64,000 nt of DNA from contig CAISDA010000006.1 of the NCBI GenBank assembly GCA_903884005.1, positions 124,001-188,000 on the forward strand. Reading direction: 5' to 3'. Of this stretch, positions 26,172-35,512 are shown piece after piece. Position numbers and translations under genes: made by a program. Within the stretch, counting starts at the first letter, position 1, and the number at the start of each line of letters is the position of its first letter. The notes below the pieces were generated by a model. That model was not told where the DNA came from, made no database searches, and was given only the letters and a program-made list of their open reading frames with translations. The DNA is from an uncultured Ignavibacteriota bacterium. GTDB taxonomy: Bacteria > Bacteroidota > Ignavibacteria > UBA10030 > UBA8401.

Positions 26172-26882
26172 TCATAGCAATCCCCGTTCGGCGAAACTCG
26201 TATATTTCGAAGCGGTAAGAACCAGGTGATCGTGCACTGGAATGCCTATGATTTGTCCGGCTTCAACAATCTGCCGGGTTACGCGCACATCCTCATCGCT
26301 TGGTTCACAATTGCCGCTGGGATGGTTGTGTATAAGTATCACGGACGCGGCGTGCTCGATGATCGCCTTGCGAAACACTTCGCGCGGATGTGTGAGAGAT
26401 GAATTCAACAATCCGGTTGTAATTGTTTGTTCCGATATCAGCCGATTGCTGCTATTCAAACTCGCGACCATAAACACCTCCTGTTTCAAATCGCGGACCA
26501 TCGGTGTGTAGCGTGCAGCCACGTCGGCAGGAGATAAAAATACGGGAGCAGCGTCGAATTTTTCGACATTGACCCTTCGACCTAGTTCGAATGCGGCCGC
26601 AATGCCGACCGCGCGCGCGGTGCCGATGCCGCGAAATGTTTTCAGATCGTCCACCGTCAATTCGGCGATCCCTTTCAGCGTGCGGCATTGCGTCAGCATG
26701 GTCTTCGCCACATCGACTGCAGTGATCTGTCCTGTGCCTGCATTGATGAGTATTGCCAGGAGTTCCGCGTCGGAGAGTGCGAGCAGACCGTGCTGTATCA
26801 TTTTTTCACGCGGCCGTTCGTCTTCAGGCCAATCCTTTATCCTGGGATGGTAGGCAGCCGATTCCCGAACCTTGTCATTCAT
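26172..26882 (-). CDS. radC: RadC-like JAB domain protein
   Basis: 236 residues from MNDKVRESAAYHPRIKDW at 26882. A frame extending 61 codons upstream runs into the preceding gene and lacks family similarity. The N-terminal helix-hairpin-helix region (about 20-100) includes LLALSDAELLAILINAGT and FRGIGTARAVGIAAAFELG. The C-terminal MPN/JAB metallo-domain has LIHNHPSGNCEPSDEDVRVT, the HxHP...SxxD metal site. The family was once tied to DNA repair, but its biochemical role is unsettled. Confidence 0.93.
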   Translation of the reverse strand: MNDKVRESAAYHPRIKDWPEDERPREKMIQHGLLALSDAELLAILINAGTGQITAVDVAKTMLTQCRTLKGIAELTVDDLKTFRGIGTARAVGIAAAFELGRRVNVEKFDAAPVFLSPADVAARYTPMVRDLKQEVFMVASLNSSNRLISEQTITTGLLNSSLTHPREVFRKAIIEHAASVILIHNHPSGNCEPSDEDVRVTRQIVEAGQIIGIPVHDHLVLTASKYTSFAERGLL

Positions 26883-26940
26883 TGTTCCCCCCGGAATGGT
26901 GAGTCGGTGATGCAGCATCTGCGCTGTGCGGTGTGCGCGG

Positions 26941-28674
26941 TTACTGCCGGTATTCGATATCGGATATTTTTTTAATGAACCCGTTTTTATATTGCAAGAT
27001 GTGAAGAAACGAATTGACCCTGCGCTGCGTGAATGAAATTTTCGCATGGACCCCGTCGTATTCACGAACGCCGGCCAGCGTATGCGCGAGCGACGCCCGT
27101 GTGTCGCGCGTGCCGGTCACACACCGCACAAGCAGCGATGCGGCATCGTACCCGAAGCTTTCCAACGAGAGTCCGGATATGAGCTCCGAGTCTCCGTTGT
27201 CCCAGCGGTCCGATGGAAAGATGACGCCGTCGGCACTCATCTTCGTGCGGTCCAATGCTTCGTCATCATTCCATTCATCTGTGCCGAGGATGACCATGGT
27301 TCCGTCGAATACTTTGATCTGGGATGTCACGATGCCGATATCGGCAGCGGACGCGATCGGACAATAGAGCGCTTGTATGTCACTCTTTGCAGCATTCGCA
27401 TCGTTCTTCATTGCGCGGAAGAGATGACGAAAGTCCGATGTCCCGCCCGGATAGTGCTGCACCGAGATCACGGAGGCGCCGAGCCGCTTTACTTCTGCCA
27501 CGAACGCGGATGCAAGGAGAGAGCCGGGAGGTTCTTCGAGTGTCAGCACAGCCAGATTCCGGAGTCCCAGTGTGCGCACTGCATATTGCGCCATGAGCGA
27601 ACCGCGCATCACATAATCGGGGCTGGCTTGAAACACATAGTCCCCTATCGAAGCGATCCCGTTGCCGGTGGCGGTCGGCGAGACAAGTGGAATGCGCGCC
27701 CGGTTGGCAATGGCACCGGCGGCCATCGTCTCATCTGAAAAGAGCGGGCCAAGGATCGCCACCACCGTCGAGTCGGTGCGCCACTCGCTGATGATACGCT
27801 CGATCTGTTCGGGGCTCCTCTGACTGTCGCGCACATCCAGCCGAACGGGCGAGCCGGCCGGCGACGTATCGGCCGCATATTCCCGAACCGCCTCGCGGAT
27901 CCCCTTCACGATTGCCACAGACGTCTGGTGCTCCCTCGTTTCCACGTTGAGATGATTCATGAACGGAACCAGAACGCCCACCGTCAGCGTATCTCCAGCG
28001 TGCGATGCGGTTGTTCTCGATATCAGGCGGTGCGCCCGCTTCAGTATTTTTGTATCCGCGCTAAGGGCCTGCAAGGCGCGCGCGAGCACAGAGGCGGAGT
28101 CGGCATTGCCGGTACGGACGTATGCCTCGGCGCGAAGAAGCATGAGCATGACGCGCGCGGTGTCATCGGCTGCACGAGCTTCAAGCACGCGGATCTCATC
28201 GGGTGAAAATTTTTCGGCAAGCCCCTCGAGCAGCTCGCCTGCGCGCCATCGGGTGATACGCGTCTGCGCGCCGCCCAGCACGACGACCATCTGCTCGGCG
28301 GCAGCCCTGCCGTGTCCCATGCCCATCATCGCCACGCCAAGTGTGTAGTGCGCGTCTTCGGCATAGGAACTGAATGGAAAGCGCTCCAACATGTCGGTGC
28401 AGAGCAATGCCGCTTCCTCCCAGAGTCCCGCGCCGTTTGCGGCTTTTGCCGCCATGACGATAGACGCAGTGGTGCGCTGATGCGCCGGCTGCATGTCGGC
28501 GGCCTGTTTCAGGGTCTGGTATGCCCCTTTATACTCCTGTTGCGTATACTGCCTGACTCCGAGCAGAAACAATTGTTCTGCCTGCGGATGAAACACGATA
28601 TCATCCTGTGCCTGCAGCCGGCCCGCGGCTGCGGTGAACACGAGCAAGAGCAAGCAAAAGGTTGTGCGGATCAT
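26941..28674 (-). CDS. Secreted TPR plus periplasmic-binding-protein fusion (LpoA-like layout)
   Basis: 577 residues from MIRTTFCLLLLVFTAAAG, a signal peptide without a clear lipobox. Residues about 25-190 contain TPR-like helical repeats (QLFLLGVRQYTQQEYKGAYQ, YAEDAHYTLGVAMMGMGHG). Residues about 230-570 match the type I periplasmic-binding fold of branched-chain amino-acid receptors (DTLTVGVLVPFMNHLN, AILGPLFSDETMAAGAIANR). TPR followed by a Peripla_BP domain is the layout of LpoA, the activator of penicillin-binding protein 1A; a solute receptor for a distant transporter is the alternative. No permease gene is adjacent. Confidence 0.75.
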   Translation of the reverse strand: MIRTTFCLLLLVFTAAAGRLQAQDDIVFHPQAEQLFLLGVRQYTQQEYKGAYQTLKQAADMQPAHQRTTASIVMAAKAANGAGLWEEAALLCTDMLERFPFSSYAEDAHYTLGVAMMGMGHGRAAAEQMVVVLGGAQTRITRWRAGELLEGLAEKFSPDEIRVLEARAADDTARVMLMLLRAEAYVRTGNADSASVLARALQALSADTKILKRAHRLISRTTASHAGDTLTVGVLVPFMNHLNVETREHQTSVAIVKGIREAVREYAADTSPAGSPVRLDVRDSQRSPEQIERIISEWRTDSTVVAILGPLFSDETMAAGAIANRARIPLVSPTATGNGIASIGDYVFQASPDYVMRGSLMAQYAVRTLGLRNLAVLTLEEPPGSLLASAFVAEVKRLGASVISVQHYPGGTSDFRHLFRAMKNDANAAKSDIQALYCPIASAADIGIVTSQIKVFDGTMVILGTDEWNDDEALDRTKMSADGVIFPSDRWDNGDSELISGLSLESFGYDAASLLVRCVTGTRDTRASLAHTLAGVREYDGVHAKISFTQRRVNSFLHILQYKNGFIKKISDIEYRQ

Positions 28675-28751
28675 GTCTGAAAATTTCCCGATGGTTCGTG
28701 TACAATTCACACTCAGCGCCAGTACCACTCGCGTTTAAGGTACCAACTTCA

Positions 28752-28907
28752 CGCGCAATCTGCAACAGACGCGGGCGGACGTCACACGACCGTACCGCCC
28801 CCGCGCTCGTCAATCAACGTTCTTGAGCGCGCGCAATCGGCAACTGACGCGGACGGACGTCACACGTCCGTTCCGCCCCCGCGCACGTCACAAATCGTTC
28901 TTGAGCG
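28752..28907. repeat. 78-bp tandem duplication at the 3' end of the ABC permease gene
   Basis: Two consecutive 78-bp units (28752-28829 and 28830-28907), both starting CGCGCAATC, are followed by a third partial start at 28908. The second unit includes the last codons and stop of the permease gene. The first unit is a downstream, untranslated copy with about ten substitutions. Each contains a hairpin around ACGGACGT-CAC-ACGTCCGT, degraded in the first copy. It fills the gap before the TPR/binding-protein gene. Confidence 0.8.
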
Positions 28908-30576
28908 CGCGCAGTCCGGCCACATGCGACACGATCGAGACGACGGCAGCGATAGTAACGACAACACCCACCGCGAAGCGCATGGCGGACACCGGCACAG
29001 GACGTCCGGTGTAATGCGTGACAAACAGTGAAACGATCGGATAAAAATAGATGCCCACGATCGCCGCCAGCAGCACCATTGTCAATAAAAATGTCATCGT
29101 CGCGCCCTGCGACGAGGCGATGCGGATGGGATTTTTTTCTGTGAAATTTGCGTATGCCGCCCCCATGCCGAAATTCAGGCTCGCACCGGCACCGGCAATT
29201 GCCAGGATGCCGACGAACGAGCTCGCAAGAAGGAGCGGGATGCCGCGGTACGGAATATTTGTTCCAAACCAGATCGCCACGCCGAGCAGTACAAGGAACG
29301 AGAGCGTCGCGGCATACTTGATCCAATACATCGTGGAGGCGGCGATCGGCGCGCTTCGCAATGACCAGTATGCCTGTCCCTCGAGGCTGACCATCGGGAA
29401 GGCAAATCGCAGCGCGATGGAGGCAAGCAAAAATGCGTTGAAGACGAATATCACAATGTAGATGACCGCGCGCAGATCCGGTGTTTCCACTTTCAGTTGC
29501 ATGCTGCCGACGCTCGCCAAAAACACGAGCAGGAGTCCGCCGAGCACCGCCGCATGGATCCATTGGCTCGGATCGCGGAGGAAGAGCCACAATTCTTTTT
29601 TCAGCACAGCCTCAACGTGCGGACGAAAGCGCGACTCGCGTTCGAAATGGAAAAAAGGCAGCGACGCGGTCCGCGCACGCCGGGTTTGAAACTGCAGTGA
29701 GATCGACGTGAGCCATGTTTCGTAAAAAAAGCGCCCGCCGAGCAATACGGCGACAACAAGAGCACCGAGCGATGTCAGGATCAGCGCCGCGGCGTTGGAT
29801 GCGGCGCCGGCGCTGAATCCGATGATCCAAAAATACAGCACCTGTGCAAACCAGTAATTCGGCAGGAACCGCGTCACGGCCGGATCGAGGTCGCCATAAT
29901 ACACATTGACGAATGGATAATAGCGCATGACCTCTTTCACCAGTGCCACCGGGCTCGTCAACGAAAAATATGCCGCGATCTGCAGGAAATATCCGGCGAC
30001 AACGCAGGCGATGAGGACCCTGAAGTTGACGACCGCTGCAAGCTTCATCACCGCCAGGAGCACGATCACGGCGAGACTTGCTGCCAGCAGCATGTAGGGC
30101 ACCATGACGCCGAACAGTATCGTCGGATAGAAGTACCACGGCATGCCGAAATAACTTCCATACCCCAGCAGCACCGCGAACGATGCGAGGAAGAGCGTGC
30201 CCGAACTGTAGAAAAAATTATCGAGGAACTTGACGAGAAAGATCGTCGCATACGGCACAGGCCGCGATAGCAGGAAGCTCATTTCTGGAGAGCGGTAGAG
30301 CGTTGAAAACGAGACGACGATGTTGCCGGCGCTCACCGTGAGAAAGAACACAAACAGCACGATGGCGATGAAGCGGTGAAACAGGAAGAGGCCGATGCGT
30401 ATGTACTCCAGCAGGTACCACGTCACGATCCGCGCAAAGAAGAATGCGCCGACGGCAAACGCCGCGTAGACGATGAAGGAAAAAATATTTTTTATCGACA
30501 GCACGCGCGACGACGATGCCGATAATTTTTTCCATATCGCCAGTTTGTACAGGAGGATGTCGATGAGCTGTGCCAC
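28888..30576 (-). CDS. ABC exporter permease
   Basis: Inner-membrane protein of 562 residues with about twelve hydrophobic segments in two halves and a cytosolic stretch near residues 305-345 (FFHFERESRFRPHVEAVL). It resembles the putative ABC exporter group of ABC-2-type permeases, with STLYRSPEMSFLLSRPVPYATIF early in the chain. The start is a GTG at 30576, 40 bp after the ATPase gene with which it must pair. No strong ribosome-binding site is seen. The substrate is unknown. The C terminus (ALKNDL) is encoded inside a tandemly duplicated segment. Confidence 0.87.
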   Translation of the reverse strand: MAQLIDILLYKLAIWKKLSASSSRVLSIKNIFSFIVYAAFAVGAFFFARIVTWYLLEYIRIGLFLFHRFIAIVLFVFFLTVSAGNIVVSFSTLYRSPEMSFLLSRPVPYATIFLVKFLDNFFYSSGTLFLASFAVLLGYGSYFGMPWYFYPTILFGVMVPYMLLAASLAVIVLLAVMKLAAVVNFRVLIACVVAGYFLQIAAYFSLTSPVALVKEVMRYYPFVNVYYGDLDPAVTRFLPNYWFAQVLYFWIIGFSAGAASNAAALILTSLGALVVAVLLGGRFFYETWLTSISLQFQTRRARTASLPFFHFERESRFRPHVEAVLKKELWLFLRDPSQWIHAAVLGGLLLVFLASVGSMQLKVETPDLRAVIYIVIFVFNAFLLASIALRFAFPMVSLEGQAYWSLRSAPIAASTMYWIKYAATLSFLVLLGVAIWFGTNIPYRGIPLLLASSFVGILAIAGAGASLNFGMGAAYANFTEKNPIRIASSQGATMTFLLTMVLLAAIVGIYFYPIVSLFVTHYTGRPVPVSAMRFAVGVVVTIAAVVSIVSHVAGLRALKNDL

Positions 30577-30616
30577 GATGTATGTTCTTTACGCCGGCAT
30601 TGGATACCGGGTCTGT

Positions 30617-31348
30617 TTAAAAAGGATCGTCCTTCGTCAATTCCAGAAACACCGATTCGAGTTTTCCGTCGTACTTCAATTTTTCCTCATGCATCTCGGC
30701 CTTCGAACCGAGGAAGATCATTTTTCCGCGATGGATGATGCCGACACGGTCGCAGAGTTCGTCCGCCATCTCAAGAATGTGCGTGGACATGAAGACCGAG
30801 GCGCCTTCGCGCGTTTTTTGTTTCAGCATGTCCTTCACGATGCGCGCGGAGCGCGGATCGAGACCGACCATCGGCTCGTCGATGATGATCGTCCCCGGAT
30901 CGTGCACGAACGCGGCGGCGAATGTGACGCGCTGTCGCATTCCCTGCGAATACTCTTCGGTGCGCTGATCGATCCACGAGGCAAGTTCGAGCTGATCGAT
31001 CACTTTTTCCACGGTGAGCTTCAGTGCCGCCTTGGGCAGTTCATGGAGCGCGCCGATGTAGAACAGGAACTCCCTGCCTGTGAGCTTGTCGTAGAGAAAC
31101 GGATGGTCGGGGATGTAGCCGAATGTCCGCTTGGCATCGATCGGCTCCTGCACGACGTCGAACCCGTTGATGAGGATCCTCCCGCGTGTGGGCGTGAACA
31201 ATCCCGTCATCATCTTGATCGTCGTGGTCTTCCCCGCCCCGTTCGGACCGAGAAAGCCGAAAAATTCTCCGGACGGCACCGTCAGCGACAGGTCATCGAC
31301 GGCGGCAAACGCGCCGAACTGTTTTGTGATATGGTCAAGGACGATCAC
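30617..31348 (-). CDS. ABC exporter ATP-binding subunit
   Basis: Cytoplasmic ATPase of 243 residues. Walker A is LGPNGAGKTT, signature YSQGMRQRV, Walker B GTIIIDEPMVGLD, and the H-loop is FMSTHILEMADEL. The close fit to CcmA/NatA-like exporter ATPases matches the adjacent ABC-2 permease. The start is GTG at 31348; its GGGAG ribosome-binding site lies within the last codons of guaA, whose stop is 1 nt away, so translation is probably coupled to guaA. Confidence 0.94.
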   Translation of the reverse strand: MIVLDHITKQFGAFAAVDDLSLTVPSGEFFGFLGPNGAGKTTTIKMMTGLFTPTRGRILINGFDVVQEPIDAKRTFGYIPDHPFLYDKLTGREFLFYIGALHELPKAALKLTVEKVIDQLELASWIDQRTEEYSQGMRQRVTFAAAFVHDPGTIIIDEPMVGLDPRSARIVKDMLKQKTREGASVFMSTHILEMADELCDRVGIIHRGKMIFLGSKAEMHEEKLKYDGKLESVFLELTKDDPF

Positions 31349-31349
31349 G

Positions 31350-32891
31350 CTACTCCCATTCGATGGTTGCGGGCGGTTTCGAGCTGATATCGTACACCAC
31401 GCGGTTCACGCCGCGGACCTCGTTGATGATGCGGCTCGAGACGTGCGCAAGAAATTCGTACGGCAGAGGAGCCCAGTCCGCCGTCATGCCGTCCACGCTC
31501 GTCACGGCGCGAAGCGCGATCGTGTTTTCATACGTCCGTTCGTCGCCCATCACGCCGACCGACTGCACCGGCAGAAGGACTGCGAACGCCTGCCACACGG
31601 AATGATAGAGGTTCTGTTTCCGCAGTTCGCCGATAAAGATCTCGTCCGCGCCGCGGACCACCTCGATCCGCTCCTTCGTCACGGCTCCCAGAATGCGTAT
31701 CGCCAGCCCGGGGCCGGGGAACGGATGCCGGTCGATGAACGCGGCCGGCAGTCCGAGCATGCGCCCGACCTCGCGCACTTCGTCCTTGAAGAGTTCGCGG
31801 AACGGTTCGATCAATTTCAGGTTCATCGTCTCCGGAAGGCCTCCCACGTTGTGGTGGCTCTTGATCGTCGCCGACGGCCCCTTGAAGGATGTCGATTCGA
31901 TCACATCGGGATAGAGCGTACCCTGCGCCAGGAACCGGACGCCGTCCGCCTTTGCCGCCTCGACTTCGAACAGGTCGATGAACGCCTTGCCGATGATCTT
32001 CCGTTTCTGTTCCGGGTCGCTCACACCGCTCAAGCGCTCCAGGAAAAGCTCTGTGCCGTCGACGACGTCCAGCTGGATCTTGTACTCGTCGCGGAACATC
32101 TTCACGACCTTCTCGCTTTCATTGCGGCGCATCACTCCGTTGTCGATGTGTATGCAGAACAGCTTGTCGCCGATCGCCTTCTGTAACAGTATCGCCGCCA
32201 CCGACGAATCCACGCCGCCGCTCAGCGCGCACAGCACGCGCGCATCTCCCACCTTCCGCCTGATATCGGCAATGGCCTGCCCGATGAACGACTCCGCGTT
32301 CCATTGGCCCGTGCAAGCGCACACGCCGAAGAGAAAATTGCGAAGGATCGTCTTTCCCTCAGCCGTATGGACGACCTCGGGGTGGAATTGCACGCCGTAA
32401 ATATTTTTGTCCTCGTTGGCGACGGCGCAGATCGGCGCGTTCACCGAATGGGCGATCGCCGTGAAACCCTTCGGCAGCGCCGTGAGCGAATCGCCGTGGC
32501 TCATCCAGACGCTCGTGGCCTGCGGCACATCCTGAAATAATTTTGTCGGGATGTCTATCTCGAGCGCCGCGCGCCCGTATTCGCGATGCGCCGCCTTCGA
32601 GACCTCGCCCCCGTTTTGAAGCGCCAGCAGCTGCAATCCGTAACAGATGCCGAGCACCGGAACGCCGAGCGAAAAGAGTCCTGGGTCGGAAATCGGCGCG
32701 TCCGGTGCGTACACGCTGGACGGGCCTCCGGACAGAATGATCCCTTGCGGAGCGAATGCGCGAACGGCATCGAGTGCGAAAGTGAACGGATGGATCTCGC
32801 AGTAGACGTTGAGTTCCCGCACACGCCGTGCGATGAGCTGCGTATATTGTGAGCCGTAATCGAGTATGAGGATGGATTCTGGATGCGTCAT
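31350..32891 (-). CDS. guaA: GMP synthase (glutamine-hydrolysing)
   Basis: Converts XMP to GMP; 513 residues from [19 protein letters not shown] at 32891. A longer frame adds 36 residues of intergenic character. The class I glutamine amidotransferase domain (1-195) has nucleophile Cys in [10 protein letters not shown] and the His/Glu pair in GVQFHPEV. The ATP-pyrophosphatase domain carries the PP-loop [12 protein letters not shown] at about 223. The dimerisation domain ends [16 protein letters not shown], the standard C terminus. Confidence 0.98.
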   Translation of the reverse strand: MTHPESILILDYGSQYTQLIARRVRELNVYCEIHPFTFALDAVRAFAPQGIILSGGPSSVYAPDAPISDPGLFSLGVPVLGICYGLQLLALQNGGEVSKAAHREYGRAALEIDIPTKLFQDVPQATSVWMSHGDSLTALPKGFTAIAHSVNAPICAVANEDKNIYGVQFHPEVVHTAEGKTILRNFLFGVCACTGQWNAESFIGQAIADIRRKVGDARVLCALSGGVDSSVAAILLQKAIGDKLFCIHIDNGVMRRNESEKVVKMFRDEYKIQLDVVDGTELFLERLSGVSDPEQKRKIIGKAFIDLFEVEAAKADGVRFLAQGTLYPDVIESTSFKGPSATIKSHHNVGGLPETMNLKLIEPFRELFKDEVREVGRMLGLPAAFIDRHPFPGPGLAIRILGAVTKERIEVVRGADEIFIGELRKQNLYHSVWQAFAVLLPVQSVGVMGDERTYENTIALRAVTSVDGMTADWAPLPYEFLAHVSSRIINEVRGVNRVVYDISSKPPATIEWE

Positions 32892-33038
32892 AGGATGTCT
32901 TTGCGGATGTGAAAATGAAATGCGTGTGGCCGTGTTCTCTGAACTTAAAGATACGGCATTCATTCGGCTTATCCAAGAGCGTGAAAAAATGAACGTCATG
33001 CATTGTATTTATCACAAATTCTGGCGTTATTTAAAGTT

Positions 33039-33512
33039 ATGAGAACAAACAGGACCGAAGCCGAACAGAAGATCGTCATCTCCAACCGGAAGGCGCGCCA
33101 CGACTACGAGGTGCTCGATTCGTACGAGACAGGCATCGTCTTAAAAGGCTCGGAAGTAAAGTCGCTGCGTCTGGCCAATGCGAACCTGCAGGACAGTTAT
33201 GCCTCGATCCGCGCCGGCGAGGTGTGGCTTGAAGGAATGCACATCAACACGTACGAACAGGCAAACCAGTTCAACCACGATCCGGTCAGAGCGCGCAGAC
33301 TGCTCCTTCACAAAAAAGAAATACGGAAGCTCTTCGTGAAAACAGCCGAACGCGGACTGACACTGGTGCCGCTCAAGGTCTATTTTTCGAATGGCAAGGC
33401 GAAGGTCGAGCTCGGCCTCTGCCGCGGCAAAAAAAGTTATGACAAGCGCGAAACGCTGGCCAAGCGCGACCACGACATGGACATGCAGCGGGCCCGCCGG
33501 GAACGCGGATAG
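33039..33512 (+). CDS. smpB: SsrA-binding protein SmpB
   Basis: Partner of tmRNA in rescuing stalled ribosomes; 157 residues from MRTNRTEAEQKIVISNRKAR at 33039. A frame starting at 33003 adds 12 residues not found in the family. The OB-fold core includes YETGIVLKGSEVKSLR and NLQDSYASI. The basic C-terminal tail (KKSYDKRETLAKRDHDMDMQRARRERG region) is the part that reads the A site. The tmRNA gene ssrA was not seen in the window. First of the plus-strand run with tyrS and the arginine decarboxylase gene. Confidence 0.97.
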   Translation: MRTNRTEAEQKIVISNRKARHDYEVLDSYETGIVLKGSEVKSLRLANANLQDSYASIRAGEVWLEGMHINTYEQANQFNHDPVRARRLLLHKKEIRKLFVKTAERGLTLVPLKVYFSNGKAKVELGLCRGKKSYDKRETLAKRDHDMDMQRARRERG

Positions 33513-33557
33513 ACACTGTCCGTGCACACCTATTCATTCATTTAGCTCTTAACCATC

Positions 33558-34772
33558 GTGTTTCCACCACTGAACGAACAAATGGACGTGATACGCCGCG
33601 GAACCTCCGAGATCATTCCCGAAGAAGACCTTGCGCGAAAAATTGAAAAAGCCGTCCGCACGAACATTCCCATGAATGTGAAGCTGGGCTGCGATCCGAG
33701 CCGCCCCGATCTCCATCTCGGGCACTCGGTCGTGCTGCGGAAGCTGCGGCAATTCCAGGATCTGGGACACCAGGCGATACTCATTGTCGGCGATTTCACC
33801 GGCATGATCGGCGACCCGTCGGGAAAAAGCAAGACGCGGCCCTCACTCACGCTCGAGGACACGCGGAAGAACGGACAAAGCTACTTCGAGCAGGCGGTCA
33901 CGATCCTCGATGCGGCGAAGATCCGTATGGTCTACAATTCGGAATGGCTCGGCGCCATGAGCTTCGCCGACGTGATCAAGCTTGCGAGCAAGTACACCGT
34001 GGCGCGCATGCTCGAGAGGGATGATTTCACGAACCGCTACAGGGCTGGAGAACCCATCTCTGTACATGAGTTCCTCTACCCCCTGGCGCAGGCGATGGAT
34101 TCGGTCGCGATCAATTCGGACGTGGAACTCGGCGGCACCGATCAGAAATTCAATCTGCTCGTCGGCCGCGACATCCAGCGCGAATTCGGCAAAGAGCCGC
34201 AGGTGATCCTGACCATGCCCATCCTGCCCGGCACAGACGGCGTAGAGAAGATGAGCAAGTCGCTCGACAATTATATCGGCATCAGCGATTCACCGAAGGA
34301 TATCTACGGTAAAACCCTGTCCATCCCCGATAAACTCATCTACGACTATTTTGTGCTTGCCACGAGCATCCCGAACGACGAACTTACAGAGATCAAGCAA
34401 CGGCTCGCAGATCCGACGGTGAACCCCCGGGATATCAAACGCCGGCTCGCACGCACACTCGTCGGCATGTACCACACTCAAGAAATCGCACAACATGCCG
34501 AAAATGAATTTGATACCATCTTCATAAAAAAAGACGTCCCTGACGATATCCCAGAGATACAACTGGCAAGAACGGACGGGGTGAACATTGTGCAGCTCAT
34601 TGTGGATACCGCGCTGGCCGAGAGCAAGAGCGAAGCCCGGCGCTTGGTGGAACAGGGCGGCGTGAGCGTGAACGGCGACAAGATCGCCGATCCCAAGGCG
34701 CTGGTCCCGATTCTGGACACAACAATTTTAAAAGTGGGAAAACGAAAATTTTTGAAGATTATTCCGATTTAA
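33558..34772 (+). CDS. tyrS: Tyrosyl-tRNA synthetase, TyrZ type
   Basis: Class I synthetase of 404 residues charging tRNA-Tyr. The GTG start at 33558 is kept because FPPLNEQMDVIRRGTSEIIP aligns with the normal N terminus of this subgroup. The HIGH motif is DLHLGHSVVLR (about residues 51-61) and the KMSKS motif is GVEKMSKSLDNY (about 230). LGGTDQKFNLL is the tyrosine-site region. A C-terminal S4 RNA-binding domain covers about 340-404. It lies 45 bp after smpB. Confidence 0.97.
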   Translation: MFPPLNEQMDVIRRGTSEIIPEEDLARKIEKAVRTNIPMNVKLGCDPSRPDLHLGHSVVLRKLRQFQDLGHQAILIVGDFTGMIGDPSGKSKTRPSLTLEDTRKNGQSYFEQAVTILDAAKIRMVYNSEWLGAMSFADVIKLASKYTVARMLERDDFTNRYRAGEPISVHEFLYPLAQAMDSVAINSDVELGGTDQKFNLLVGRDIQREFGKEPQVILTMPILPGTDGVEKMSKSLDNYIGISDSPKDIYGKTLSIPDKLIYDYFVLATSIPNDELTEIKQRLADPTVNPRDIKRRLARTLVGMYHTQEIAQHAENEFDTIFIKKDVPDDIPEIQLARTDGVNIVQLIVDTALAESKSEARRLVEQGGVSVNGDKIADPKALVPILDTTILKVGKRKFLKIIPI

Positions 34773-34866
34773 TTATTTATCTTATAGACTGTAATTTCAG
34801 CATGATGTTATTCACCGCAGCGTGGAGAAGAAAACTCCAATCCTGCATTGTTCGCAACCCTAAATT

Positions 34867-34870
34867 GGAG
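34867..34870 (+). promoter_or_regulatory. Ribosome-binding site deciding a TTG start
   Basis: GGAG lies 8 nt before the TTG at 34879. An in-frame TAA at 34861 closes the frame upstream, and the nearby ATG at 34871 is out of frame. TTG is therefore the only start consistent with a full-length arginine decarboxylase. Confidence 0.7.
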
Positions 34871-34878
34871 ATGAGAGA

Positions 34879-35424
34879 TTGTTCGTTCCAACTAAAATAT
34901 TTTTCACCAAAGGCGTCGGTCGGCACAAGGACTATTTGCAGTCGTTCGAACTAGCGCTTCGCGGCGCGGGAATCGAAAAATGCAATCTGGTCACTGTCTC
35001 GAGCATCTATCCACCGAAATGCAAACGAGTTTCGCAAACGGAAGGATTGAAGGCGCTCGAACCCGGTCAAATCACGTTCTGCGTCATGGCGCGCAATGCG
35101 ACCAATGAACCGAACCGTTTGATCGCCTCATCCATCGGCTGCGCGCAGGCCGCCGACGAATCGCAGTATGGCTACCTGTCCGAGCATCATCCGTTCGGTG
35201 AAACAGAGGAAAAATGCGGCGACTATGCCGAAGACCTCGCGGCTACAATGCTTGCAACGACGCTCGGCATCGAATTCGATCCGAATGTTGCGTGGGATGA
35301 ACGTGAATTGCATTTCAAGTTGAGCGGGAAAATTTTGAAGACGTATAACGTAACGCAGTCTGCTGAAGGCGACAAGGATGGGAAATGGACCACCACTGTT
35401 GCCGTGGCTGTACTGCTGCCGTAA
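34879..35424 (+). CDS. Pyruvoyl-dependent arginine decarboxylase
   Basis: Makes agmatine from arginine, the first step of spermidine synthesis in lineages that use this enzyme; 181 residues. The start is TTG (34879), giving [20 protein letters not shown]. The pro-enzyme cleaves itself between Ser41 and Ser42 in [11 protein letters not shown] to form the pyruvoyl cofactor. Other conserved segments are [19 protein letters not shown] and [13 protein letters not shown]. No other polyamine gene is in the window. It is the last gene of the plus-strand run and is followed by a strong terminator. Confidence 0.94.
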   Translation: MFVPTKIFFTKGVGRHKDYLQSFELALRGAGIEKCNLVTVSSIYPPKCKRVSQTEGLKALEPGQITFCVMARNATNEPNRLIASSIGCAQAADESQYGYLSEHHPFGETEEKCGDYAEDLAATMLATTLGIEFDPNVAWDERELHFKLSGKILKTYNVTQSAEGDKDGKWTTTVAVAVLLP

Positions 35425-35450
35425 AGAAATGATGCACTCCGCACCACACC

Positions 35451-35481
35451 AAGGCTCCCTGACGCAGGGAGCCTTTTTTTT
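35451..35481 (+). terminator. Intrinsic terminator after the arginine decarboxylase gene
   Basis: Perfect 10-bp stem (AAGGCTCCCT and AGGGAGCCTT) with a 5-nt loop and then a run of T residues. It lies 27 bp past the stop codon on the plus strand. It is the clearest terminator in the window. Confidence 0.95.
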
Positions 35482-35512
35482 GTACAGCCGTAGACGTTAA
35501 AGCGGGCGAGCA

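Noticed and set aside
28814..29590. 258-residue minus-strand frame over the permease 3' half
   Set aside because: Out-of-frame shadow of the permease; its repeated C terminus only reflects the 78-bp tandem repeat.
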